Part shown: positions 36,796 to 44,248 of the stretch, in pieces | How the letters are laid out: every line of letters starts with the position of its first letter | Position numbering within the stretch: position 1 is the first letter of the stretch | From: a virus | IMG/VR virus record: IMGVR_UViG_3300020158_000007 | Coordinates: 1 to 44,248 of that record | Reading direction: 5' to 3' (one strand) | Length of the DNA: 44,248 nucleotides | Translations under genes and position numbers: made by a program | The notes under the pieces: generated by a model | What the model saw: only the letters and a program-made list of their open reading frames with translations | Told to the model about the DNA's origin: nothing | Databases searched by the model: none

Positions 36796-36965
36796 CAACA
36801 CCCCTTAACGAAAAGTATGCGGTTCCTATTCGCATGTCTAATGATCAATGGAACTGGCTATGTGATAATATAGGCGTACCAAGAAAGGATTGGTTCTATA
36901 ATTTTGGTCATGTATGGTTTCTTGAAGAGAAGCATAAAATTATGTATATATTGAGGTGGTTGTGA
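36792..36965 (+). CDS. FxLRW array, member 4 (57 aa)
   Basis: 57 residues; SNDQWNWLCDNIGVPRKDW then VWFLEEKHKIMYILRWL. Clear duplicate of member 2. ATGA overlap upstream. Confidence 0.65.
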   Translation: MTTPLNEKYAVPIRMSNDQWNWLCDNIGVPRKDWFYNFGHVWFLEEKHKIMYILRWL

Positions 36966-37225
36966 TTAATATTGAAGAATCCATATTAGAAGATCTTGGC
37001 AAACAACTGTCAGATGCAGTTGACTTTGAAATTCTCGCAGAGCTATTGTGGAAAGTCGAGGGGTGGATTAAGTTTGAAATCCCACGATTCGTAGACAACC
37101 ATCACGCTGTAGATATCGGATATTGGTTATTAGATAACTGCCAGGGCGAGTATAAACGCAACGGCCGTACCTTCCTGTTCGAAAGCCCTAAAGATGCTAC
37201 ACTGTTTATCTTACGGTGGGCATGA
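36962..37225 (+). CDS. FxLRW array, member 5 (87 aa, GTG start)
   Basis: 87 residues from a GTG at 36962 overlapping the previous TGA. Longer acidic helical N-terminus, then TFLFESPKDATLFILRWA, the form closest to the array consensus. Confidence 0.63.
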   Translation: MINIEESILEDLGKQLSDAVDFEILAELLWKVEGWIKFEIPRFVDNHHAVDIGYWLLDNCQGEYKRNGRTFLFESPKDATLFILRWA

Positions 37226-37443
37226 TACTACAAGACTCTCGCTACTATAATGGCCTGCTAGATGAATATGAGCAGTTAGAAAGGCATCGTACTAGAAACC
37301 AACTCTATTTGGATCCGGCCTATTATCGCAGGTTTGAAGCATGGCTAGTAGCCGAACACAAGTGTAGGGCTCGTAGCGAACGCATGCTAGAATTTAACAG
37401 TGAGCAGGATGCCACAATGTTTTTATTAAAATGGAACGGATGA
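37222..37443 (+). CDS. FxLRW array, member 6 (73 aa)
   Basis: 73 residues from the ATG at 37222 overlapping the previous stop. Helical, Arg/Tyr-rich body; ends RMLEFNSEQDATMFLLKWNG. Last member before the inverted membrane gene. Confidence 0.63.
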   Translation: MILQDSRYYNGLLDEYEQLERHRTRNQLYLDPAYYRRFEAWLVAEHKCRARSERMLEFNSEQDATMFLLKWNG

Positions 37444-37445
37444 TG

Positions 37446-37727
37446 TTAGCTCTTATACTGGTTGATCCATGTGTTGAGCAATGATATGGTAAAAATTGCT
37501 GTGCCAATATCCTTAAGTGTCCAGAACTGTTCCCAGAATGGAGCATCTAATGATGTACCTGTGAACACAAAGAATGCTTGCCCAACTAGGCCACATGCTA
37601 TTGTAGCGAACCCTAGCTTCTTAAGTGGAGCCCAGTCACGAGTTGGCCCCGAAATCAATAAACACATCATAGCAAAGCCTACTACAATATTCAATCCACT
37701 TAACCAACTAAAAAATAACAAGTTCAT
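37446..37727 (-). CDS. multi-pass membrane protein, possibly holin-like
   Basis: 93 residues from the ATG at 37727, which has GGAG seven bases upstream; the ATG at 37739 would be at or before the predicted transcript start. Three hydrophobic segments (about 2-26, 36-55 and 70-86) and short loops. Size and topology fit class I holins, but no sequence match is claimed. It interrupts the rightward array in opposite orientation. Confidence 0.5.
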   Translation of the reverse strand: MNLLFFSWLSGLNIVVGFAMMCLLISGPTRDWAPLKKLGFATIACGLVGQAFFVFTGTSLDAPFWEQFWTLKDIGTAIFTISLLNTWINQYKS

Positions 37728-37747
37728 ATAATTCTCCATTAACCCAA

Positions 37748-37755
37748 TATTTATT
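37748..37755 (-). promoter_or_regulatory. late-type promoter for the 37727 membrane gene
   Basis: AATAAATA on the minus strand; predicted start near 37742, leaving GGAG and the ATG at 37727 in the transcript. Confidence 0.5.
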
Positions 37756-37760
37756 AAATT

Positions 37761-38033
37761 ATGAATCCGACCACTGACTACACTCCTTTAGAATCTACAG
37801 AATATACAATCAGTTGTTGGCGCAACCAAGAATTGCGAAATGTCCTGCATCCCGCTTGGCAGAATATGGTTGATAGTATAGACGACGACCTTGAGTGGGA
37901 TGAATACAATAACGCTGTTGATCGTATTATGCGTAAGTACAATGCTAAAATGATTCGTCCTACTACTCAACCGCATTATATGCGGTTCCCAGATGAAAAA
38001 ATGGCCATGCTATTTTTACTAGAATGGTCATGA
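37761..38033 (+). CDS. FxLRW array, member 7 (90 aa)
   Basis: 90 residues. Helical centre (WQNMVDSIDDDLEWDEYNNAV) and the C-terminal HYMRFPDEKMAMLFLLEWS, the same layout with Glu for Arg. It resumes the array after the inverted membrane gene. Confidence 0.62.
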   Translation: MNPTTDYTPLESTEYTISCWRNQELRNVLHPAWQNMVDSIDDDLEWDEYNNAVDRIMRKYNAKMIRPTTQPHYMRFPDEKMAMLFLLEWS

Positions 38034-38045
38034 AATTGCTACCTA

Positions 38046-38270
38046 ATGATTGAATTTAAACTAGAAGGGCATACCCCCGGAGAAATGTTAGATATTGTTA
38101 GAGAACTTAGAGCTCAGGGTATGCAAACAGGGGTAGACTTCGACTTTGCCTATATGCCAGTTACCTACGGAGAAGACGGGTGTTATGATATGCATGAACA
38201 GCCCTACACTCGGTTTTCCTTTTACAATGAAAAAGCCGGGTTAATCTTTACCCTAAAATACGCACAATGA
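38046..38270 (+). CDS. FxLRW array, member 8, diverged (74 aa)
   Basis: 74 residues. LEGHTPGEMLDIVRELRAQGMQ is a helix-turn segment; the end RFSFYNEKAGLIFTLKYAQ keeps the F-turn-F-x-L-K-aromatic pattern, with Tyr in place of Trp. Its stop overlaps the next ATG. Confidence 0.58.
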   Translation: MIEFKLEGHTPGEMLDIVRELRAQGMQTGVDFDFAYMPVTYGEDGCYDMHEQPYTRFSFYNEKAGLIFTLKYAQ

Positions 38271-38476
38271 AAATAACTAAAGACGAATATAGAGATTTTG
38301 AAAAGTATTATATTATGGAAAGCCTACGTAATCCAGACTACAGATTGGGGCAGGCTTTTATTAATTACTTTCCTGCTGTGTCTAGAAAGATGTCTGAAAG
38401 AGAATCTACTATGTTATTTTATATAGCAGATAACAGTGACGCACAACTTTGGATCGACCAACACAGGACCCTATGA
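38267..38476 (+). CDS. small conserved phage protein (69 aa)
   Basis: 69 residues starting MKITKDEYRDFEKYY with RLGQAFINYF and a late FYIADNSDAQLWI. I associate the ITKEEY...RLGQAFxN layout with small proteins in T4-like marine phages; function unknown. It does not carry the LRW end. Confidence 0.57.
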   Translation: MKITKDEYRDFEKYYIMESLRNPDYRLGQAFINYFPAVSRKMSERESTMLFYIADNSDAQLWIDQHRTL

Positions 38477-38745
38477 CTTCTCAATTTAACCCTAATAACC
38501 CCGAACCATACCTAAAAAGTAAACGTCGCAAACGCAACAATCCTAGATTTAATTTGGTTAGCGATAACCAGCATGGCTACTTTTATACTGTAGACGTAGA
38601 TACAGAAGTAATGAATTGGATACTAGAAACTCAGCCTGTGTTTATGTGGAAATACGATAATGATGTTTCGGGCGGGTATTTGCACATGCAACGAATAATG
38701 ATGCTACCCAAACTTTATACCCTAATAGGGTTAATGTGGACTTAA
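38473..38745 (+). CDS. hypothetical protein with LMW end (90 aa)
   Basis: 90 residues from the ATG at 38473 overlapping the previous stop. A basic N-terminal segment KSKRRKRNNPRF precedes beta segments; the end is YTLIGLMWT, a possible very diverged array member. Convergent with the next gene (four-base overlap). Confidence 0.52.
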   Translation: MTSQFNPNNPEPYLKSKRRKRNNPRFNLVSDNQHGYFYTVDVDTEVMNWILETQPVFMWKYDNDVSGGYLHMQRIMMLPKLYTLIGLMWT

Positions 38746-38966
38746 GAGTTAGGCAGTCCTAAAGTCTCTGGACTATGATCTAATACCATTGACTCTGGGT
38801 AAAAGCTAGCATCCTTCTCGGTAATGGTTACTGATAAATCACAGTGCATGATATTAAAGTCCTGAAATCCTCCTAGCCCATCGTATACCCTGAACATATA
38901 GGTACCCATAGCTGTATAGATTAATTGGCCTTCTACGCCGGTTGCTGGTGTTGTTTCGGTCATCAT
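38742..38966 (-). CDS. small hypothetical protein (74 aa)
   Basis: 74 residues, beta-rich (GQLIYTAMGTYMFRVYD, HCDLSVTITEKD). AAGGATATAAC precedes two adjacent ATGs. Behind a late-type promoter, so possibly a small structural or accessory virion protein. Confidence 0.55.
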   Translation of the reverse strand: MMTETTPATGVEGQLIYTAMGTYMFRVYDGLGGFQDFNIMHCDLSVTITEKDASFYPESMVLDHSPETLGLPNS

Positions 38967-38988
38967 GATTGTTATATCCTTGTTGAAC

Positions 38989-38996
38989 TATTTATT
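38989..38996 (-). promoter_or_regulatory. late-type promoter for the 38966 gene
   Basis: AATAAATA on the minus strand, predicted start near 38983, with a leader containing AAGGA. It overlaps the stop end of the 38995 gene. Confidence 0.55.
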
Positions 38997-39708
38997 AGAG
39001 CCAAGTCCAGGGTAGGTTTTGTACAGGGGTAAGCCCTATGTGGCTACGTTGAATAAAGTAATGATCCTCACCTATACCTAATTGGTCTACAAGATTAGAG
39101 TACACGCTGTCAATCATAATAAGACTTTGGGCACCCTCGATAACTTTGAGCCAGTCAAAAATACAATCAGTCTGTTCAGTTATCTCAATTTGTTGCCAGT
39201 CTGTGGGTATAATACTACGGTCGATATCTACCTGGGCATCACTACCCTTTAAATGTAATACAGCATAGTTAGGGGTGGTAACTACCCGATCGTACAAGGC
39301 TTGCTCACGCTCTGGGTTACGGGTAATGCAAGGTGCTAGGTTCCATTTTTCCATAAAAGGTACACCCATCTTAATATACTTGTACTGGTCGAACTTGGTA
39401 TACTGGAAATACTTTTCATCAGATAACTCCGGGTGCCCAGTTAAGGCCTGATACAAACATACTATTTCGTCGCACTTAAAGTTCTTAAGACGTTCCATAG
39501 GTACGTCATAAAAGAAATGACCTACAGGATCTATAGGGATAGGTATCCATTTAACCCAGGGTGCTGAGTCTTTCATGCTAGGGTAGAACTGTTCGCATAT
39601 GGGCCAGTAAATTTCCCAGTCTCTATCCGCATACCACTTTGCTATAGGTAAAGCAATAATTAAATCGCCCAGTCCTCTTGATTGTATAATTCCAAGTCTT
39701 TTAGTCAT
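38995..39708 (-). CDS. GT9/heptosyltransferase-like protein 1
   Basis: 237 residues. RGLGDLIIALPIAKWYADRDWEIYWP is the N-terminal GT-B loop seen in ADP-heptose:LPS heptosyltransferases (GDL.x.alP), and the C-terminal half has VIEGAQSLIMIDSVYSNLVDQLGI, the usual D-S/T-x-x-x-H/N-L-x-x-x-x-G acceptor-side block. It is shorter than bacterial enzymes (~320). It may alter host LPS or a phage glycan. ATG overlaps the 39701 stop. Confidence 0.58.
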   Translation of the reverse strand: MTKRLGIIQSRGLGDLIIALPIAKWYADRDWEIYWPICEQFYPSMKDSAPWVKWIPIPIDPVGHFFYDVPMERLKNFKCDEIVCLYQALTGHPELSDEKYFQYTKFDQYKYIKMGVPFMEKWNLAPCITRNPEREQALYDRVVTTPNYAVLHLKGSDAQVDIDRSIIPTDWQQIEITEQTDCIFDWLKVIEGAQSLIMIDSVYSNLVDQLGIGEDHYFIQRSHIGLTPVQNLPWTWL

Positions 39709-39850
39709 TCGCTAATGTGTAGTTAAGAATATTGCCAACACCAAATTGTGCTTCAGCAATCATTTTAGCTTGGGCATCATTGTCTGCCCAAACAAAGGTG
39801 TTTACTGTTTGAAGTTGGTTAACACGGGCCCAAATTGCATATTTGTTCAT
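39701..39850 (-). CDS. conserved small phage protein (49 aa)
   Basis: 49 residues: MNKYAIWARVNQLQTVNTFV then WADNDAQAKMIAEAQFG and NILNYTLAND. A compact strand-helix-strand pattern. Has a full early promoter cassette although located outside the main early block. Function unknown. Confidence 0.58.
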   Translation of the reverse strand: MNKYAIWARVNQLQTVNTFVWADNDAQAKMIAEAQFGVGNILNYTLAND

Positions 39851-39882
39851 AATGTAACTCGCTTTCTTTATTGTATATACAT

Positions 39883-39911
39883 AGTATAACAGAGTTTTAC
39901 CAGTTTGTCAA
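39883..39911 (-). promoter_or_regulatory. early promoter cassette (outlying copy)
   Basis: TTGACA (39906-39911), spacer AACTGGTAAAACTCTGT, TATACT (39883-39888). Confidence 0.77.
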
Positions 39912-39913
39912 CC

Positions 39914-40681
39914 TTAGAAGTAATTACCACGTGGGTTATCACCAAAAAAGCACTCGTTACGCTCAATAGGTAAGTCCTGACGTGCTTCACATGCAAACGG
40001 AATACCTATACCTATAGCTAGAGCCAAGCACTGACTTTGGTTGCCAATAAATGCTTCTGCTCCTGCAATAATCATAGCAAGTTCTAACATAGTTGCAGTA
40101 GGCTGGTATGGAATGTCCAGTCCTATCTGTTGTTTAAAAGCCACATACTCTTCGGGTAACCCAACAAACACAGCTTTGTCCTCTATACCCTGATCTTTCC
40201 ATGCTTGCCATTGCGGGCTAAGTGTTGTAGGTAGCCATCTTTGGGTGCGATTAATTACAATAGTACGACCGTCAATAATTACAGGAGAAGGAACTGTTAG
40301 CCAGGGTGTAAGTCTAATTTCTGCTTGCTCTGCTGGATCATGTATTTTAAAAGCATTGCTATAGATATCAATATAGTTCCCGGGATGTCCGACAAACAAT
40401 GGACGAAAACGATCAAGGTTGTATTTAATTTCTTGTTTTGGATCGTATTTCTCAAAACTAGTAATATATTCTTGGGCTAACATAAAGTCTTTCATATATT
40501 CAAAGTCTGCTTCTGTTAAGCGACCTTTATGAAATGGAGCCGGCGGACTACCGTAATAATGTTGCCCAATCCAATCCATCTGGTTAAGGTGTAGATAAAA
40601 TACACCACCTCCTGTATGTTTTACAAAAGGTAAGCTGTATATTAGGTCGCCAGTGGCTCCGGAATGTTTGTATGTTGTCAT
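39914..40681 (-). CDS. GT9/heptosyltransferase-like protein 2
   Basis: 255 residues from the ATG at 40681, chosen because the late-type box lies inside the longer frame. SGATGDLIYSLPFVKHTGGG matches the GT9 N-terminal loop; the C-terminal block IIAGAEAFIGNQSQCLALAIGIGIPF matches the donor-side Rossmann element with Gln in place of the usual His. It is similar in plan to the 38995 product but not close. A glycan-modifying role is inferred. Confidence 0.58.
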   Translation of the reverse strand: MTTYKHSGATGDLIYSLPFVKHTGGGVFYLHLNQMDWIGQHYYGSPPAPFHKGRLTEADFEYMKDFMLAQEYITSFEKYDPKQEIKYNLDRFRPLFVGHPGNYIDIYSNAFKIHDPAEQAEIRLTPWLTVPSPVIIDGRTIVINRTQRWLPTTLSPQWQAWKDQGIEDKAVFVGLPEEYVAFKQQIGLDIPYQPTATMLELAMIIAGAEAFIGNQSQCLALAIGIGIPFACEARQDLPIERNECFFGDNPRGNYF

Positions 40682-40697
40682 AATCGTTATATACGTA

Positions 40698-40705
40698 TAT
40701 TTAAA
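40698..40705 (-). promoter_or_regulatory. late-type promoter for the 40681 gene
   Basis: TTTAAATA on the minus strand, 16 bases before the ATG at 40681; short leader predicted. Confidence 0.4.
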
Positions 40706-40735
40706 CATACATATTCTCTAGATGTTAGATTACGG

Positions 40736-40743
40736 CTAAATAT
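40736..40743 (+). promoter_or_regulatory. late promoter of the large virion gene
   Basis: CTAAATAT, then a ~20-nt leader with CAAGGAAA before the ATG at 40770. Confidence 0.5.
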
Positions 40744-40769
40744 GAATTAAAGCAAGGAAACCTCTAGAT

Positions 40770-43700
40770 ATGCTAGGAAATATTTCAACCGTAACTACCA
40801 CAGACCTTATAACGGCGGCCAAGTTCAACGAAATTCAAGATCAGGTTTTTAGGATTGTGGGTCCTGGGTTCTACGATTACAAGGGATATAATAGCCATGC
40901 AGTTTCAACCTCTACGCAAATTTCTGCAGTTAATTGGGGAAACCTACATACTGATATTAACCAGTGTATCATTCATCAAACAAATCAAGCAATTGTTACC
41001 AATTCCCCTCAATTGTATGGAATAGTATCTGCTACATTTGTTAACAGTTTAATCGATTGTGCTAATCAGGCATATATTAATAGTGGTACAATCTCTTTAT
41101 CGCAAATTGGTAATAGTACATTTAACAGTACAAGCGGTCGTTTAGATACATGGAATGCTCCGATGGAGCACGATGTTAAGTACGCATGGATTACAAGCAC
41201 AGATGCAGAAGGATTCTTTGCCCTTGGTGGATACTTCAGAGTTCACTTAGATAGTGCAGGTGGTGCAGACTTAGAGGATAATAATATTTGGCGTCAACTT
41301 ATTGTTGATGCAGAAGTTAATTTAATGTCGACACCATATCAGTTTAACTTGGCAGATTGGACAGCACTGGCATCGGGCGCAAGCAAAACAGTTACAGCCG
41401 CAAGTTATCTAGCAGAGAGTGTGCAGATTGTTTATACTAAAACTAATTACGAACAGTTAGATATTAGTGTAAAATTTATTACCAACAGTTTACGCACAAT
41501 AGATTTAAACATATTCAGCACAGTATATGAATATTATTCTATAGGTGGAGTAGGACCAGAGCCGCACGGATATGCGGCACGACGTCCTGACGTAGTTACC
41601 GTATTAGACTTAGCAGGTGGACAAGGCTTCAATGAATTTAGAGCACGTCCGGCAATTAGTTTAAGTCCGAGCTCAATGAGCTTCAGTGGATATACTTCGA
41701 GTACATTAGCAACGCAGGTGTTAACAATTACTAATACTGGCAATACGGTTACTAACATTAGCAACATCACCGCTAGTAATTCTGGAGGACTGGAATTAAC
41801 TGTTGATCCACATGTATTTCCTTTAGCAATTAACAGTGGATCAGTGGCAACAGTAAACTTAACCTACAGTGGAAACATTGCAGGAAGATTCCTTAACCTA
41901 GTAACAGTTGCGGGCGATATGGAAGCTGGACCTAGCACCATTCCAACAACAGTTACTTTACAATACAAACCTTATGACTTTACATTAAGTCCTAGCACAC
42001 TTAACACTACAATTACAGTTAGCAGAACATATTCACAACAGTTAACAATCAATTCTATTAATGGAGTATTCAAAACATACTCTGCTGTAATTACTAGTGC
42101 CAGTCCTGGGTTCTCTTTACAAACACCACAACCATTAACTGGCCCAGTTCTTAAGTTTAATCCTATAGGTCACCCGCAAGGAACATATAGTGCTACAGTT
42201 AGCGTAACTGTTAATCATATAACACACACCGCTACAATTACCTATGTAAATGAAATCCCCCAAAGTAGTCACTTAGGCGATTGGGTAAGTGCATTAGGAC
42301 ATAACAATTCTGTTGTTGGCATGAGCTACGACATCATTACAGGGAATAGATACTTAACCATTGGCATCGGCATGGGCGCAGATGGCAGTCCAGCATTAGA
42401 CGGTGGCGGTAGTAGTTATGTTAATGTAAGTTATTTGAATCAAAGTGGTGCACCAAAATATAGTACTGGCATAGATCCTACTTTACAGTGTGTGTTAGCA
42501 AAAACTGGATTCGGCAGTCCATGGGGAGCCTTCCTACAACAATACGGTGTGTGGGTCGATACCAATTACAACTATCCAAACGAATGTTGGTTAGTACGTT
42601 CTTATACATTCACTGCTCCGTATTCAGGTACCTACAGATATCAGTTTAGTGTTGACAACTATGGATACTTTGATATAGACGGTCAGACAATTTTAGGCCA
42701 GGTTGGTCCTGATCTTTACTCCAGTAGCCTAAGCGATACTTTTTATTTGTCAGCAGGATCTCATACTGTAACAATACATATGTACAATGCGGGGTCGAGT
42801 CAAAATGGTAACCCGGGTGGTATTGGTTTAAATATTTTTAATCCAGGCACTGGCATAAGTTATTGGTCTACATTGGATGTTGTTAGTAGTGCCTACGTAT
42901 ATTGGCAAGAAGCGTATCGTATTCCGATCCCGACAGACGGAAATGTTCGTACATTATACAATGCTCCTTATGCTGTTAAAGATGTTGGAGCAGTTAACGG
43001 AAATAGATGGAGTGCATACTTTGGTAATAGTAGTGATGCTAGCTCTGGCAGTATGTTTGCTATTACCGATGATGGTAGTGGGAACTTAACTGTTACATTA
43101 ATGCCAACAAATCAAAATACAGGTGATGGATATTTTGATACAACATTAATTAGTTTGGCCTACTCTATGTATTACTATGCTGAATCGAGCATAGGTGCAG
43201 ATAGATATACCAATTTGGAAGGAATTCAAAATGGTAGTCAAACACACCAATTTACAGGTTTTACAAACGTCGGTGATGTAACCACAGTATTAACTTCTTA
43301 CCCTGGATACAATGCAGGTGGCGGCGGAGGTGGTGGTGGAGGTGGTAGTTGGATTCCGGTTATTAGTGACATTGGCGGATTGGTTGGTCTCGGCAGTGGT
43401 GGTGGTGGCGGAAGTATTATCTGTACAAAGCTACACGAACTAGGTTACCTATCGGACACTATATACGAGGCCGACGAAAAGTTTGGAAAATACTTACGTG
43501 CAACAGATCCTGATTCCTATTATGGATATCTAAAATGGGCAAGCACAGTGGTTGCATGGTTAGAAGGTGCAGGTCCAAATATTATGCCTTGGATCAAAGA
43601 TGATGCACAACGTAAACAACATCAACAAGAATTAGTAACACGATGGACTCTACGTATTGCAACACCATGGGCGCATCATATGGCTTATGTAATGGGGGCA

Positions 43701-43868
43701 GAAGAACAAGATAATCGTGCTGGTAGAATAATAATGAAAACAGGTAGATTTATTAGTCGACTAATTGGTAAATTTAGTAAATCAAATAAACCAAGTACCA
43801 ATCCTGCGGTTGGATATATACTATGGGCAACCTTTGGTGTATTCTGGTTACTAGCAGGAATCAAATAA
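40770..43868 (+). CDS. large virion/adhesin protein with Ig-like and PA14-like domains
   Basis: 1032 residues, no signal peptide. Residues ~1-280 form a beta-rich head domain. About 290-390 is an Ig-like domain starting LSPSSMSFSGYTSS, with a second Ig-like repeat to ~490. Near 600-690 a PA14-like sugar-binding region is suggested by YTFTAPYSGTYRYQFSVDNYGYFDIDG and FYLSAGSHTVTIHMYN. A run of ten glycines near residue 850 links to a C-terminal helical domain (CTKLHELGYLSDTIYEADEKFG). Probably a tail-fibre or decoration protein for host attachment. Late promoter upstream. Confidence 0.7.
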   Translation: MLGNISTVTTTDLITAAKFNEIQDQVFRIVGPGFYDYKGYNSHAVSTSTQISAVNWGNLHTDINQCIIHQTNQAIVTNSPQLYGIVSATFVNSLIDCANQAYINSGTISLSQIGNSTFNSTSGRLDTWNAPMEHDVKYAWITSTDAEGFFALGGYFRVHLDSAGGADLEDNNIWRQLIVDAEVNLMSTPYQFNLADWTALASGASKTVTAASYLAESVQIVYTKTNYEQLDISVKFITNSLRTIDLNIFSTVYEYYSIGGVGPEPHGYAARRPDVVTVLDLAGGQGFNEFRARPAISLSPSSMSFSGYTSSTLATQVLTITNTGNTVTNISNITASNSGGLELTVDPHVFPLAINSGSVATVNLTYSGNIAGRFLNLVTVAGDMEAGPSTIPTTVTLQYKPYDFTLSPSTLNTTITVSRTYSQQLTINSINGVFKTYSAVITSASPGFSLQTPQPLTGPVLKFNPIGHPQGTYSATVSVTVNHITHTATITYVNEIPQSSHLGDWVSALGHNNSVVGMSYDIITGNRYLTIGIGMGADGSPALDGGGSSYVNVSYLNQSGAPKYSTGIDPTLQCVLAKTGFGSPWGAFLQQYGVWVDTNYNYPNECWLVRSYTFTAPYSGTYRYQFSVDNYGYFDIDGQTILGQVGPDLYSSSLSDTFYLSAGSHTVTIHMYNAGSSQNGNPGGIGLNIFNPGTGISYWSTLDVVSSAYVYWQEAYRIPIPTDGNVRTLYNAPYAVKDVGAVNGNRWSAYFGNSSDASSGSMFAITDDGSGNLTVTLMPTNQNTGDGYFDTTLISLAYSMYYYAESSIGADRYTNLEGIQNGSQTHQFTGFTNVGDVTTVLTSYPGYNAGGGGGGGGGGSWIPVISDIGGLVGLGSGGGGGSIICTKLHELGYLSDTIYEADEKFGKYLRATDPDSYYGYLKWASTVVAWLEGAGPNIMPWIKDDAQRKQHQQELVTRWTLRIATPWAHHMAYVMGAEEQDNRAGRIIMKTGRFISRLIGKFSKSNKPSTNPAVGYILWATFGVFWLLAGIK

Positions 43869-43877
43869 GGATATTTC

Positions 43878-44183
43878 ATGTTAAGTTATTCACACAATTG
43901 TTTAGTTTATAGTGCTATTTTGCGTAACGGTACACCGGAAGATATAGCACTACTACAAAACTTTAGAGCAGTAAGCGATCCACGTAAAGTTGTCGACTAC
44001 TATGCCAGATCGGCAAAATTGATAGAACGATTACAGGCAGATCCTACTTTTACTGAAGAATATTGGGATTCTCATTACGAGCAGTATATAACAAGTATTG
44101 TGAGTTCTTTAAAAGCAGGCCGCAATGATGATGCAATTAACAAAGTTTTAGAAATGTTAGATGCATTAGAATCAATAACTTAG
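43878..44183 (+). CDS. hypothetical protein downstream of the virion gene (101 aa)
   Basis: 101 residues, all helical, AAGGATATTTC before the ATG. DYYARSAKLIERLQAD and EQYITSIVSSLKAGRNDDAINKVLEMLDAL suggest a small bundle, perhaps a chaperone or assembly partner of the large virion protein just upstream. Confidence 0.55.
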   Translation: MLSYSHNCLVYSAILRNGTPEDIALLQNFRAVSDPRKVVDYYARSAKLIERLQADPTFTEEYWDSHYEQYITSIVSSLKAGRNDDAINKVLEMLDALESIT

Positions 44184-44248
44184 TATATAACCCCGTTCAA
44201 TTTACCAAAACTGGTTGCTTTTGTCCTCTTTTTAGTGTAAACTAACAC
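44184..44248. other. terminal segment with early-promoter fragments
   Basis: Contains TTCAATTTACCAAAACTGG and TTTTTAGTGTAAAC, the two conserved strips of the leftward cassette, but no intact -35/-10 pair in the visible part. A promoter may be completed beyond the window. Confidence 0.4.

Noticed and set aside
44184-44248. Intact promoter at the right edge
   Set aside because: The conserved strips are present but no -35/-10 pair with 16-18 nt spacing is complete inside the window.

Overview
The window is a 44.2-kb piece of a large tailed-phage genome of the T4-like (myovirus) superfamily, most like marine or freshwater T4-like phages of proteobacteria or cyanobacteria. The evidence is a UvsW-type helicase end, a gp41/DnaB-type helicase next to a gp61-type primase, T4-style late promoters (TATAAATA and close variants), large virion proteins, a phage tRNA with encoded CCA, and dense, overlapping small genes. 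The host cannot be named from the sequence. The phage clearly uses host-type sigma-70 promoters (TTGACA-17-TATAAT).

Layout. (1) 1-16 kb, mostly rightward: replication and nucleotide metabolism (uvsW end, possible clamp-loader subunit, PD-(D/E)xK-like nuclease, zinc-finger protein, phosphoribosyltransferase, a miniature DnaE-like protein, primase, helicase, nucleotidyltransferase, 5'(3')-deoxyribonucleotidase). Host-modifying enzymes are mixed in: a ferritin-like di-iron protein, a class I glutamine amidotransferase, a radical SAM/SPASM enzyme, a YqgE/AlgH homologue, an SGNH-like hydrolase and a tryptophan-halogenase-like flavoprotein. (2) 16.3-31.7 kb, entirely leftward: about 45 small early genes in short overlapping operons. 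Almost every operon has its own copy of a near-identical sigma-70 promoter cassette whose spacer usually carries TTTTGGTAAAA. Recognisable members are a SleB-like cell wall hydrolase, an Api92/DUF1281-like protein, an AAA+ ATPase, two MGTRS proteins and a winged-helix-like protein. Two long non-coding stretches made of perfect hairpins (17.87-18.17 and 24.35-24.51 kb) share an exact 14-nt motif. (3) 31.8-34.4 kb: a divergent early gene, a third structured stretch, a tRNA with a CAU anticodon, a tandem-repeat AT-rich region and a rightward run of small genes. An imperfect inverted repeat (15.96 and 34.44 kb) brackets regions 2 and 3. (4) 34.5-38.7 kb: a fatty-acid desaturase coupled to a 2OG-Fe(II) oxygenase-like protein, then a tandem array of at least eight small paralogous proteins ending in the same F-x-L-[RK]-W signature. 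(5) 38.7-44.2 kb: leftward genes including two heptosyltransferase-like (GT9-like) proteins, then a 1032-residue virion or adhesin protein behind a late promoter.

Expression. Three promoter classes can be read directly: the leftward early cassettes, rightward sigma-70 promoters and T4-type late promoters. An unusual number of the last two place the predicted transcription start on, or within a few bases of, the start codon, which suggests systematic leaderless mRNAs.

Most striking candidates for undescribed biology: the FxLRW small-protein array, the 192-residue DnaE-like protein that keeps the catalytic-aspartate motifs in order, the paired structured RNAs, and the leaderless-promoter design.
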